Shown here: positions 1 to 9,212 of the stretch, one piece after another
Position numbering within the stretch: the stretch's first letter is position 1
Layout of the letters: each line of letters begins with the position of its first letter
IMG/VR virus record: IMGVR_UViG_3300035670_000532
Location: 1-40,412 of that record
From: a virus
Strand: one strand, 5' to 3'
Length of the DNA stretch: 40,412 nucleotides
Made by a program: the position numbers and the translations under genes
The notes under the pieces: model-generated
The model's input: only the letters and a program-made list of their open reading frames with translations
Told to the model about the DNA's origin: nothing
Database searches by the model: none

Positions 1-127
1 TTGAGCAGGGACGCTCTTTGACATTCCGACGATCTTCATCTTGATATTTTCAACAACAGACTTTATCGAAAGTCCTTTTTCTGGTTTTCTCTTGATCTCG
101 TCCATGATGTTATTTACCCACCCCTGA
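1..127. repeat. Left copy of 127-bp terminal direct repeat (circular-assembly overlap)
   Basis: These 127 bases are identical to the last 127 bases of the window. One minus-strand reading frame continues through the joined ends without a break. A length of exactly 127 is a common assembler k-mer size, so I infer that this is overlap from a circular (or circularly permuted) genome and not a biological terminal repeat. Removing one copy gives a 40,285-bp circle. Confidence 0.95.
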
Positions 128-2973
128 AGACTTGAAAGAGGAATAAGTTGAGTCGGGACGGACGCAAAGAACTTCGATTTTTCTCCGTGCGCGAACTTCA
201 CGAGATCGCCAAGCCCCTGCATATAACTCTGATCTGAGAAAAACCGCATGATCCCCATCATCGCATCCACAATCTTGTCCATATTTGAGTCTGAGAGCGC
301 CTTAGGACTGTCTTTCGTGTAGTAATGTAATGCCGCCGCCATCGCCAGAGGATAGGCCAGCGGACCGATCTTAGAGAACGACACCCAAAAATCACCGATC
401 CTGACGGAATACGGCTGAAGGCCTGCGGCGTAGAACTCGTTTCTCTCTCTCTCGGAGGTCGGGGCCGCCCAAGTCAAAAGATTGTTCGCGGCAAGCCATG
501 ATCCACCGGCGAACACCAGAGATCCGATGAGAGTTTTTCCTGCCTGTTCAGTTTTGTCCTTCGCCCCCTTCAATGTCGCAGCACCGGCGGGAGAGTATTC
601 AATCCCCTGTTTCACGATGTTCATCGGGGTTTGAACAAATCGGATGAACCATTTCATGCCCGGAACGGAGCGGAGTTTGTAAATCGCATTCGTCATCTGA
701 TCGATTGCAGAAAGAAGATCCCCTTGCCCGGTTTCATTCGTAGCGTCAGTTTTCTTTCTAAAAACGTAATACTCTCCTTTTTCTCTGGCTTGTTTTTTGA
801 TGTCTAGTAGCTCTTTAGGACTTGGCGTATGCCCTAGTTTTTTGCTTAAAACTTCAATCTCTCCAGCTTCGACCAAGGTTCTGAAAAATATGTCGCTGGC
901 CTCTAACGCTCTTGGAACGTATTTCCCGATCTTTAAAGTTCCCCAATCCACAAGCTTTGAGAGAGTGGGAAGATGCTGAACGTCCGGTCTTTCAATGGTT
1001 TTCTTGCCCTTCAGAGCGTTCAGCACCCCTTTAAAAGCTTCCGGGACAGCGTTGATCACTCCCTTGAAGAAGGCAGGAACTTCGGAAACATAGTGAGTCC
1101 TTTCAGATCCCGTGAGATTCGACATGAACGCATCCACCGCCCCGCTTGCGAGCTTCGTCAAAGGATTCAGCCCTGCTAACTGAATCAGATTGCTGAAGGT
1201 GTTCACGATATGCGTTATTGGAGAAGATAGAATGTTGATGTAAACAAACTCATCCAACATCTCAGGAAGCGTCGGTTTCACGAACTGTCTATAGAACTTC
1301 GCCACGGCCTGTTCCTGAGTGAAATCAACGCCTTTTGAAGCGTCTAATATCTCCTGAGAAGATTTCCCAAGTTTGATCAGGTTCTTGATCAGCTTGATCT
1401 TCGTCGCGGCATACTCAGGGACAGCGCCAATCTTCATAGATTCAAGGCTTCTCGCGATATCCGTTCCGATGTTCGCCGTTACCCTCAACGAATCAAGGAA
1501 CTCCGGGGTCAGCTCGTTCTGTTCCGCGAGCGCCGCCATGTGCTGTCTGGTCTTCAAAAGACTTGCTTCAAACTGAAGCGTAGCTTCTCTGGAAACTCCC
1601 TTCGTCAACAACTCCGCTTCTTTCGATTTCTCCAAGACTTCCTCGTGGGTGATCGGTTTCCCGGTCTGGTTCTCAATCTCATCTTGAATGATGTTTGTCG
1701 CTTCTCTCAGCTTCGTCTTTGCCTCCTCTGAAGCTTGGATTCTTTCAAGATTGACTGCAGATTCTCCTTCGGGTTCGGGAGTTTTGGCCGGGGCTTGTTG
1801 TTTGAGTGGCAGCTTTGGAGGTTTCTCCGGTTTCGCTAGTTCCTTTGAAGCTTCTTTCTTCACTTCCTTAACTTTCGCCTCTTCCTTCTTCACCTTAAAC
1901 GGCTTGAGCTTCGACAACTCCACTTCAAGAGTCTTTCCTGCTACATTCACAAATGCCATTTCTCCAACAGCTTTGATGAATTTTCCTGTCTCTGAACCGA
2001 TCTTTACCATGTCCCCCGGTCTTATCTCAGGAGGCGTTGGAAAGGTCGCGAGTCTCAGAGTCTTTTTCTGCATTGAATCACGGAACACATCAAAGAGTTT
2101 ATCCATCCACCCGGCACGGCTTTTCATGATCCGTTGGTACGCTTTATTCACAGCATTAAACTCATTGGGATTCCCACCGATATCAGGATGAGTAACCTGA
2201 GCCGCTTTCCGGTAAGCTGATTTCACCTCAGAGGTCTTTGTGTTCATCTTCAAACCCAAAGTCTCAAAGTCTTTTGCAAGAGCTTTCTCCCCTGAGAAAA
2301 TATCTTTCAGAAGAACGGAACGAACATTGGGAGGGAGCTTTGAGAGAGCGGCATTGATAAGCGGAGGCCCAAACTTCTCTACACCATACAACCCCACCCA
2401 ATTACTCGCTTTTGTCCCGAACTCTAAAAGCTGGTCTGGAACAAACTCCGTGAAGAACCACGGAACGGCGGCTACTGGCAAAGGGAGATTCGTAAGAGCT
2501 TCATCAGAAATATCTGTTGCAACCTTCCCGAACTCTGATTCTCGCCACAGATCAAGCCACGGCTTATAAGTGTCCTCAAGCGCTTTCGGTGAGGTTTCCT
2601 CTGAAAAACCTAATGCGGCGGCAGGATCGGCTACGGCAAATTTAAGAGCGGGTTGAATAACGTCAGATTCATACTTCAGAGCTTTTCCAACCCCTTCCAC
2701 GGCTTGCTTGGCAGGAAGAGCATCCACGGCATCATCCAACAGATCAGACGCTCTTATGAACTTCCACCCTTGCTGAAGTTCTCTCAAAGGAAGGAAATTG
2801 ACGTAGTAGTCTTCCGGGGTCTGTCCCCTGACTGTTGTATGCAGATCAAAATCAATCTCGTCATTGGACATCTCTATAGGATATGTCTTGACGATCTCTT
2901 TGTCGGCCACATAGACCGACTGATCCGTATCAATCTGATCCTTCGTCTGCGTAGCTACCACTGAACGCCTCAT
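1..2973 (-). CDS. Large virion/ejection-type protein with internal J domain (N-terminal 991 codons; ends across the junction)
   Basis: The frame is open from an ATG at 2973 to the left edge and continues at the right edge to a stop at 40124, giving about 1,044 residues on the circle. Residues 245-290 read as a J domain: a helix with KSAYRKAAQ, then HPD at residues 262-264, then a second helix. A charged Lys/Glu/Pro-rich linker follows at about 340-400. The C-terminal half (about 560-990) resembles the long, poorly characterised domains of large phage 'polyvalent' or internal virion proteins, with a motif like NILSSPITHIVNTFSNL. It is the third of three genes after the tail tube proteins, the place of the T7 gp14-16-type ejection proteins. 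No lytic transglycosylase motif was seen. The start overlaps the previous gene by 44 nt and has only a weak ribosome binding site, so it is uncertain. Confidence 0.85.
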   Translation of the reverse strand, partial: MRRSVVATQTKDQIDTDQSVYVADKEIVKTYPIEMSNDEIDFDLHTTVRGQTPEDYYVNFLPLRELQQGWKFIRASDLLDDAVDALPAKQAVEGVGKALKYESDVIQPALKFAVADPAAALGFSEETSPKALEDTYKPWLDLWRESEFGKVATDISDEALTNLPLPVAAVPWFFTEFVPDQLLEFGTKASNWVGLYGVEKFGPPLINAALSKLPPNVRSVLLKDIFSGEKALAKDFETLGLKMNTKTSEVKSAYRKAAQVTHPDIGGNPNEFNAVNKAYQRIMKSRAGWMDKLFDVFRDSMQKKTLRLATFPTPPEIRPGDMVKIGSETGKFIKAVGEMAFVNVAGKTLEVELSKLKPFKVKKEEAKVKEVKKEASKELAKPEKPPKLPLKQQAPAKTPEPEGESAVNLERIQASEEAKTKLREATNIIQDEIENQTGKPITHEEVLEKSKEAELLTKGVSREATLQFEASLLKTRQHMAALAEQNELTPEFLDSLRVTANIGTDIARSLESMKIGAVPEYAATKIKLIKNLIKLGKSSQEILDASKGVDFTQEQAVAKFYRQFVKPTLPEMLDEFVYINILSSPITHIVNTFSNLIQLAGLNPLTKLASGAVDAFMSNLTGSERTHYVSEVPAFFKGVINAVPEAFKGVLNALKGKKTIERPDVQHLPTLSKLVDWGTLKIGKYVPRALEASDIFFRTLVEAGEIEVLSKKLGHTPSPKELLDIKKQAREKGEYYVFRKKTDATNETGQGDLLSAIDQMTNAIYKLRSVPGMKWFIRFVQTPMNIVKQGIEYSPAGAATLKGAKDKTEQAGKTLIGSLVFAGGSWLAANNLLTWAAPTSERERNEFYAAGLQPYSVRIGDFWVSFSKIGPLAYPLAMAAALHYYTKDSPKALSDSNMDKIVDAMMGIMRFFSDQSYMQGLGDLVKFAHGEKSKFFASVPTQLIPLSSLQGWVNNIMDEIKRKPEKGLSIKSVVENIKMKIVGMSKSVPAQ

Positions 2974-4441
2974 CACTTTCTAGTTCATTCGCCCCGGATT
3001 GTAGATCCTCGACTGACGCTTCTCCGTCAACGATCTTGTTAGGAAGCCCAGGAAGCTTCGCAACACTTTGGTATCTTTCAATCACCTTATCTCTTAAAAC
3101 AGACTTCGCTTCTTCCATGATTTTTTCAGTGGTATCTGCCCCGCTCAGATAGTTCTTTACGATAAAATCACCAATGGACGCTGATGAAAGATAAGGGTTT
3201 GACGATTTAAGGAACGATACCGCCGCCTTAATCGCATTGAATCTCGTCGCGGAATTTACATCCTGCGGTGTCTGCTGATTGTTTATGTTCGCTTTCAATG
3301 CCGCGAGATTCGCGAAGGCCGCGAGTTTCACGCTCGGGGTTGTTCCGTCCCCCTTCTTATCCAGTTCCCTCAATACAAAATCACCAAGCTTTTCGTTGTC
3401 GTTCTGAAGAAATACGTCCGTGATCGATCTCGCGTAACTTCTCATTGATTTGATCTGGTTCGCGCTCATTAGCCCGGCAGAAGACAATGCCTGTTCGTTC
3501 GGAGGAAGTTTCGGGTTGTAATTCACCATGAAATCTTTTACCTTCGTAAGAGTGGTTGAAAGTTGCGAGTCATATTCCGCGATATCTGCCATATTCAAGT
3601 CTTCTATCCTCATCTGCCCTGAAGCAATCCCCGTGATCATTTCCATTCTGTTCTTCGTCATCGCTTCTACCGCTTGCGCCTGCACCTTCTTCTCAGCGTT
3701 TGTCTGCGCCCTGTCTGCGATCTCAAGGAGGTTCTTCTTTTTTTCTGGGTCGATCGTGACCCCGCCCTGCTCGTAATATCCAGACGTGATATTTTGCTTG
3801 ATCTGATCAACCGCTTCCGGTGTCTGAGCATTATTAAGATCTTTGCTGATCCTGCTCTCCCCGAGGTCGCGATTCGCCTTCTGCAAAAGCTGATACGCGT
3901 CCTTATGATCAAAAATCTTCGCTTGAACTTGAACATCGAGCATATTCTTAATATTGTCCAAGCTTGCTTCTGTCGGGTTGTTTATCTCTGTGTCTATCAA
4001 CCTTAACGCGCTCGCCTGCCCAACATCGATCGCTTTCTTCTTGTAAATTCCACCAAGCTGGATCTCGGCCACCCGTTGAGCGTAATCGAGTTCCATCGCT
4101 GTTTCCGCGGAAGCCGGTCCTCCTATAATCCCTTTTGTAGATTCTTTTCTTAACTTCTGGATCTCCTGAACGTATTGCTTGGAGTTGTTGTAGTCCGGGT
4201 CATTCTCGGCCCTCGACATGATGTCTAACATTCCGGTCTTGAAGTTCGCTTTCGCGGTCGTTGACTGAACCGTGTCATACCAGTTTATAGCCTTGATCGT
4301 AGTTTCCTGGGCCTGTCCCGCGGCCTTCGCAAGCGTGTCATATCCCTTCCCCATATTCATATTGGGAGCCTGGACGTTAGGCGGGTTAGTAGGAAGGTTT
4401 TCCTTCGATTCGTATCTTTCAAAGTCTGGTAGTCTTGGCAT
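2930..4441 (-). CDS. Internal virion (ejection-type) protein, 503 aa
   Basis: The protein is a long, mostly helical and polar sequence that starts MPRLPDFERYESKENL and has many Gln, Asn, Lys and Ala residues. It has no membrane segment and no enzyme motif. It lies between the small 175-residue membrane-like protein and the giant J-domain protein. This order (small, about 500 aa, then over 1,000 aa) is that of ejection proteins that line the portal channel or form a transient conduit in podoviruses. The start ATG lies 2 nt after the stop of the upstream gene, so the genes are likely co-translated. The role is inferred from position and composition, not from a recognised domain. Confidence 0.7.
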   Translation of the reverse strand: MPRLPDFERYESKENLPTNPPNVQAPNMNMGKGYDTLAKAAGQAQETTIKAINWYDTVQSTTAKANFKTGMLDIMSRAENDPDYNNSKQYVQEIQKLRKESTKGIIGGPASAETAMELDYAQRVAEIQLGGIYKKKAIDVGQASALRLIDTEINNPTEASLDNIKNMLDVQVQAKIFDHKDAYQLLQKANRDLGESRISKDLNNAQTPEAVDQIKQNITSGYYEQGGVTIDPEKKKNLLEIADRAQTNAEKKVQAQAVEAMTKNRMEMITGIASGQMRIEDLNMADIAEYDSQLSTTLTKVKDFMVNYNPKLPPNEQALSSAGLMSANQIKSMRSYARSITDVFLQNDNEKLGDFVLRELDKKGDGTTPSVKLAAFANLAALKANINNQQTPQDVNSATRFNAIKAAVSFLKSSNPYLSSASIGDFIVKNYLSGADTTEKIMEEAKSVLRDKVIERYQSVAKLPGLPNKIVDGEASVEDLQSGANELESDEAFSGSYADEGSD

Positions 4442-4443
4442 GG

Positions 4444-4971
4444 TTATACCCCCCCCAATCGTCTCAATAAGCCTTTACCAAAACTCGCAAATGACCCTCC
4501 GCTGCCCATCGTCGCGGCGCTCATCCCGGTCTGGAGAAGCGTCGAGAAAGCGTTCATGTACCCTGTATTTTTCGCCTGCCGGGCCTGAACGCCTCCGGAC
4601 CATCTTGACCACTCAGCACCGGACTGCACCCGTCTTCGGTCTACCTCAAGGCCGTACTGCCCGGTCATCTTGTCAAGCTCAATCTGAGTCTCGTTATCAA
4701 CCATAATCGCGGCAGGGCTTCCTGAGAGAAGAATCCCAGCTCCCCCGGCCCGCGCGACGTTCGCCCCACGAATCCTCGCCGCCTGCCGGTTATATCTATA
4801 TTCTTCCAGTTTTTTCTGATGCTGGATCATCTCCGCTTGCTGTTCGTAGACTTGGGCGTTGTACTCCCCCTGCTGTTTTAAGTATTTCGATTCCGCTTTC
4901 CCTGACTGAACCTGACCGTACGCTGCCATCGCTCCAAGCCCGATCATCGCCCCCGCCGCTACTAAAGCCAT
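4444..4971 (-). CDS. Small internal virion protein (gp14-like), 175 aa
   Basis: The N-terminus is small and hydrophobic, Ala/Gly-rich with the look of a membrane-inserting helix. A charged coiled-coil-like stretch follows at about residues 25-70, and the C-terminal third is Gly/Ser/Met-rich. This pattern (alpha-helical hydrophobic start plus Gln-rich coil) is common in the smallest podovirus ejection protein. It is the first of three genes downstream of the tail-tube gene and is closely spaced on both sides (7 nt and 2 nt). Function is inferred from position and composition; no catalytic motif is visible. Confidence 0.6.
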   Translation of the reverse strand: MALVAAGAMIGLGAMAAYGQVQSGKAESKYLKQQGEYNAQVYEQQAEMIQHQKKLEEYRYNRQAARIRGANVARAGGAGILLSGSPAAIMVDNETQIELDKMTGQYGLEVDRRRVQSGAEWSRWSGGVQARQAKNTGYMNAFSTLLQTGMSAATMGSGGSFASFGKGLLRRLGGV

Positions 4972-4978
4972 AACTCCC

Positions 4979-7900
4979 TCACTTGTCGAAGGTTTCTAAT
5001 TTTGTAATAAGACTCAGTAATTCGATCGGAAGCGGGTTCGTGTTCTTGATGTAAACCTGGCTCCCCCGCTGATACCCGCCCCTAAACGGTACATTCCCGA
5101 TAACGGTCGTCGTAAGACTCTGCGTCAACGTTGAATCTACGGTCGTTAAAAGATCGAGGTTGTTTGCATCCAGCCCGTAATAGAACCCGAGATAAGATCG
5201 ATTCAGTTTGAACGCCAGTTCATTTATCCTCTGAAGTTTCCCCTGGGCGGTCCCTATCGGACTCCCGGCTTCTTTCGGAAGCGTTTTAATTACTTGGTTG
5301 TACGAAAGCCCGGCGGTCACGACAAAGTAATTACTTCCCAAAGCAATAACCCCGGACGCAACTGTCCTCGTCAATGACTCCACGGTGCCGTCCGCTAGAA
5401 TCCCGACGGTCTTCGATTCCAGATGATCAAGTCCTGATACACTTGATACCGAGATCCCCCAAAGTCCAGAGGTGTAACTCAAAGCATTAAACGTCGTGGT
5501 AATGCTAAGAGTTAATGACGTCGTCGAGGAGGTGGCTGTGATAATCCCTTCCCCGATCGTCGCGCCGTCCGCGTCAATCGCGCGAAGCCGTTTATTGACG
5601 TGTTCCCCGACAAAATAAGCCGTGGAACAAGTAACGGTCACGGACCCGGAGCTTGCCGAAAGTGAGATCGTCGCGGAGGAGGAGGAACTCACGGAATACG
5701 CGTCGTACGTCAATGCGGAATGAAGGTACACGCACTGATCCTGTCGATCTGGAACATCGATATTCTCAAAATACTCGACGTACTTCCTCCGGCTCCCATT
5801 CACCCACCTCTCCACAATCACCCATGCCTCGTCGTAGTCGTAGGTCTGAGAAGGAATGATCGCGATCGAGGTATAAGTACCGTCCGTCGTCTGGCGCGCC
5901 CATCCCGTCACGTCCTGGTCCACCTCGCGGGTAAGCGTCGCTAAAGTCCCGTCCGTTCTCACGCAGTAGAGAATTGTGTCCGGGTTCTGCTGGTAGTCCA
6001 TGTCCACAATTCCATCCCCTAAAACGTGCGGGGAGAGAATGGTCCTGTCAACGGCCTTGTACACGTCCTGATCCCAGAAATAGAATAGCTCGCGGAGTCT
6101 TTTCCCGAACCTCTGGATGTAATAGAGCATACTCCCGATCCTTCTTGGGATCACTTCCTCCACCCCGAATCCTACCTCCTCCGTTGCCTTCACATTCTCA
6201 GGAGTAATTGGATCCGTAGACCCGGAATTGACTACAAACGCGCCCCCGAAAGTCCCGGGCACTAGAGATTTCCCGGAGGCCAACCACCTTATCTGGTTCG
6301 ACTCGTTTGAGACTAACGCAATATTGATCCCGTCATCGTCATCCTGAGAGTCAAGGGCGTAGTTTTCGTAATCATAGATCTTTGACCCCCATACCTTTTG
6401 CGGTTCTTGGCTGGTTCTGGCAAACCAGAGTCTCGCTTCGTGGAGAGTCACGCACTTCGGATATCCTCTGACCGCGGACCACGCCCCCTCCGCCCAGTCA
6501 ACGGTCCCCGTTGTGGCTCTAAGGTTTTTTATGACTGTTGCCGTCGCCGTATACGAGTTGATGACGTGAACAATCTCCACATACCCCTGCTCCTGAAGTC
6601 CCGTGGTCGTATTAGTCTGCGCTAACCCTCCGATCTTCCAGAAAGAGCCATGATGTCCCAAAGTCGTTCCTGAGAGAGTGAAAATCCCGGTCGTAGACGC
6701 TGTGATATTGATCGTCCCGGTGGTCGAGGACATGGAGAGCTTTGTGGTTGTCGTGTTGTCATCCAGGAACGGCCCCCCCTTGAAATTAAATTCGGAGATC
6801 GCCCAGCTATTCGCCGCCGTCCTTACAAGCTTCTGAGGCAAATGATTCGGGTGGGTGAGCCAGATGACGTCATTCAACTGCGTGTATTGGATGTCCCAAA
6901 GCTCATCCTCGGTGAAGACCGTGGTAATCGCATACCCTGTCTCTGAATAAAGTCCCGCAATCTCAGTTGACGTTAACGCTTGGTGAATGAATGCGACATT
7001 ATCAATTTTGTCCGCGAAATTGTTCGCGCCCGCCGCAGAACTCGCCCCTATCCTGAAGAGAGAAGATGTGTCAGTCATCCTCACGAAACTCGCGTCTGAA
7101 GTATATGTCAATGCTTTTATCGCACCATCAAGGTATAACTTGCAATCTCCTTCCAGGGTTCCGTCTCCGTTGAACACAGCCGAGAAGAAATGCCACCCTT
7201 CTGTGACGGCCTCATCCATGCTCCATGAATTTTGAGCCGCGCCTTGATATGGTTCTGCCGGAACGGAAAAATTGCTCGTATATAGATTAGAGCCTTTAAT
7301 AATCCTAGCCTCGTCGATCCATCCTTTGAAGAATTGATTCCCGACCGTACTCGCTCCTACGGCGAGAACCCCTGTGTCGGATACGTTAAAGCTTGAAACC
7401 CCAGTAGCGCCCATCACCCCATTAACCGCGGCATAAACTGTAGTTCCAGAGCGTCCTCCGTATAAGTGATACCAAGTGTTTGCTACTGGCGACCAAGGAA
7501 TTTCAACTTCAGGAAGTCCTCCGATGTAAAAAGCAAATGTCCCAATCGCCTCTTTAACAAAAGCAAAATCGTTGTTCTCGTTGTATGAAATGATAAACTG
7601 CGCCCCGGACGTGTCGGAAAACCGGACCCAGCAGTCCATGCAAAAATCCCCGGTTCCCATGTTCCAGTCAGCGTGGTTCGCGAACGTGATATAGTCAGAG
7701 TTTCCGTCAAACAATCCGGAGGCAGTCCCAAATTTCTTCTGCGCGGTGTCTAACTGTGAGGTCCCGACCGTGGTTGCGACATGAGCGGACGCTGAAGAAT
7801 CGGTGAATATGGTGCTTCCATCCGACCCGTCACAATGAAGTAAAAGTTTTGTGTCTGCGTTCCCGGACTCTACCTTGAACGACATCTGATCGGAGGCGTC

Positions 7901-8527
7901 TATGGACAGCTCATACTCCCCAGACTTTGAGATCAAGACCTGCTTCGCGCTGTTTTTGGAATAATAAAACCATCCCAAAATACTCATCGGTTGCCCGGAG
8001 GCGGTTCTCGTGAAATCGGCATGGTCCGGACAAGAGACTTGATATCTCCCGTCAAGGTCAAAGCAGGTCCCGGAGATCCCCGTGGTGCTAAGAGTCATTG
8101 TGTTGACGCTTGAGGTGGCGCTAAAAGTCCCGACAGAGTCAATGACCGCCGTTGAATTTGTGTTGTCGTTGCATTTCCAGTGTGCTTTCAGATTCGCGGA
8201 ATACGCGGAGAGGTCTTCTGTCCCGGCGGGGAACGTCACCTGCCCTCTATTTGTAAAGAAGCGGAAGTATTTGTCACCCGCCTCAATAACGTATGCGTCC
8301 TCACGGTTAAACACGAACTTCATCAGACGGGTGTTCAAAGTTGAGTTGGATACCGCGGCGACGTACTTCGTCCCGGGAGTGGAGATCAATGAGCCATAAG
8401 GCCGCACAAGGAAGTTCTCTACAGTCTCGCAGGCGTTCGCGTACTGCGCGATATCGGTCCTCCCGAATAGAGAAGAACCAACCTCCCCGGCCGCGAAAGA
8501 CGTCTGAATTACGTCAACTCTCGCCAT
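4979..8527 (-). CDS. Tail tubular protein B-like nozzle protein with nested LamG domains, 1,182 aa
   Basis: The N-terminus MARVDVIQTSFAAGEVG and the following NFLVRPYGSLISTPGTKYV are typical of podovirus tail nozzle proteins, and the long beta-rich C-terminal half fits too. A region at residues 110-530 interrupts it and reads as concanavalin-like (LamG) domains. One LamG starts at about 110 and breaks at about 222. A second, complete LamG fills 224-430. The first then resumes at about 433 (GWHFFSAVFNGDG) and ends near 530. LamG domains often bind glycans, so this insertion may give the nozzle a receptor-binding surface. I place the start at the ATG at 8527, preceded by AAGGAG; an upstream ATG would add 21 Arg-rich residues inside the previous gene. 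Confidence 0.85.
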   Translation of the reverse strand: MARVDVIQTSFAAGEVGSSLFGRTDIAQYANACETVENFLVRPYGSLISTPGTKYVAAVSNSTLNTRLMKFVFNREDAYVIEAGDKYFRFFTNRGQVTFPAGTEDLSAYSANLKAHWKCNDNTNSTAVIDSVGTFSATSSVNTMTLSTTGISGTCFDLDGRYQVSCPDHADFTRTASGQPMSILGWFYYSKNSAKQVLISKSGEYELSIDASDQMSFKVESGNADTKLLLHCDGSDGSTIFTDSSASAHVATTVGTSQLDTAQKKFGTASGLFDGNSDYITFANHADWNMGTGDFCMDCWVRFSDTSGAQFIISYNENNDFAFVKEAIGTFAFYIGGLPEVEIPWSPVANTWYHLYGGRSGTTVYAAVNGVMGATGVSSFNVSDTGVLAVGASTVGNQFFKGWIDEARIIKGSNLYTSNFSVPAEPYQGAAQNSWSMDEAVTEGWHFFSAVFNGDGTLEGDCKLYLDGAIKALTYTSDASFVRMTDTSSLFRIGASSAAGANNFADKIDNVAFIHQALTSTEIAGLYSETGYAITTVFTEDELWDIQYTQLNDVIWLTHPNHLPQKLVRTAANSWAISEFNFKGGPFLDDNTTTTKLSMSSTTGTINITASTTGIFTLSGTTLGHHGSFWKIGGLAQTNTTTGLQEQGYVEIVHVINSYTATATVIKNLRATTGTVDWAEGAWSAVRGYPKCVTLHEARLWFARTSQEPQKVWGSKIYDYENYALDSQDDDDGINIALVSNESNQIRWLASGKSLVPGTFGGAFVVNSGSTDPITPENVKATEEVGFGVEEVIPRRIGSMLYYIQRFGKRLRELFYFWDQDVYKAVDRTILSPHVLGDGIVDMDYQQNPDTILYCVRTDGTLATLTREVDQDVTGWARQTTDGTYTSIAIIPSQTYDYDEAWVIVERWVNGSRRKYVEYFENIDVPDRQDQCVYLHSALTYDAYSVSSSSSATISLSASSGSVTVTCSTAYFVGEHVNKRLRAIDADGATIGEGIITATSSTTSLTLSITTTFNALSYTSGLWGISVSSVSGLDHLESKTVGILADGTVESLTRTVASGVIALGSNYFVVTAGLSYNQVIKTLPKEAGSPIGTAQGKLQRINELAFKLNRSYLGFYYGLDANNLDLLTTVDSTLTQSLTTTVIGNVPFRGGYQRGSQVYIKNTNPLPIELLSLITKLETFDK

Positions 8528-9156
8528 TATCCGAAGCTCCTTGCCTGGTTCCCGCTCCCGCCTCCGTTGTAGTACTTTGACCCGAGCCATTCATCATCAT
8601 TCGGAGTTTGATGAGTGCCGGTCTGCGAGTTCGCGGATCTTGCCGCGGGAAGGGACGCTTTCTCGTATTTTTCAAGAAATGCTTGCGCTTTCGTCGCGGA
8701 ATTTAAGATCATGAAACTAATGTCCGCGCAAAGTTTGTCTATGAACGCTGAGACGAACGTCGGCGGCCAGAGTCCGACCTCGGAGTGATCCGTGACGTAT
8801 TTCACGCCCAGCTCATTGGTATCTGAAACGATGTAACTCCCTTCCTCCCTCCACATCGCGGCTTTATCGCTGACGTCAAAGATCCTGAGAGCGGCGGTCG
8901 GCCGGTCATAAACATACGCTTCATCGTCATAGTCCCAGCCAAACGTAGAAATGGTGAGAGTCGCGGAAGTCGCGAGAGTGCTTCTTGAGGTCGCGAACGT
9001 CCAGCAGTTCTCGCAAAGAATGGACTTTCTCGCGAGTTCGTAGACGGTGTTTAACGCCCTCGCGTTCGGAGTGTCGTCAGTAAGAGTAGAAACCGTCGTC
9101 GCCCCACAAAGAACAAGAGCCGTGTTAATGATCGAAACAGTCGTGTAAGTCGCCAT
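8527..9156 (-). CDS. Tail tubular protein A-like adaptor, 209 aa
   Basis: The start MATYTTVSIINTALVLCG, the following ARALNTVYELARKSILCENCW and a mixed alpha/beta body match the style of gp11-type adaptor proteins. These ring proteins join the portal to the tail nozzle. It is immediately upstream of the nozzle gene, and its TAA stop overlaps that gene's ATG, so the two are likely translated together. The C-terminal 30 residues are Gly/Asn/Ser-rich and probably flexible. Confidence 0.75.
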   Translation of the reverse strand: MATYTTVSIINTALVLCGATTVSTLTDDTPNARALNTVYELARKSILCENCWTFATSRSTLATSATLTISTFGWDYDDEAYVYDRPTAALRIFDVSDKAAMWREEGSYIVSDTNELGVKYVTDHSEVGLWPPTFVSAFIDKLCADISFMILNSATKAQAFLEKYEKASLPAARSANSQTGTHQTPNDDEWLGSKYYNGGGSGNQARSFG

Positions 9157-9212
9157 TCGTCACCTCCTTGAGGAATAGAGAGGGGACCTTTCGATCCCCC
9201 CCCTGATTCGGT

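Noticed and set aside
1-127. Genuine terminal direct repeat, as in T7-like phages
   Set aside because: The length equals a common assembler k-mer, a gene crosses it in frame, and no T7-type RNA polymerase or other T7 early genes are present.
5653-6207. Arg/Pro/Ser-rich plus-strand frames over the tail nozzle gene
   Set aside because: They are opposite-strand shadows of the nozzle gene; composition is typical of antisense reading of G/C-rich codons.
9182-9199. Hairpin GGGGA...TCCCC between the beta-rich and adaptor genes as a terminator
   Set aside because: Only five base pairs and no U run follows on the minus strand.
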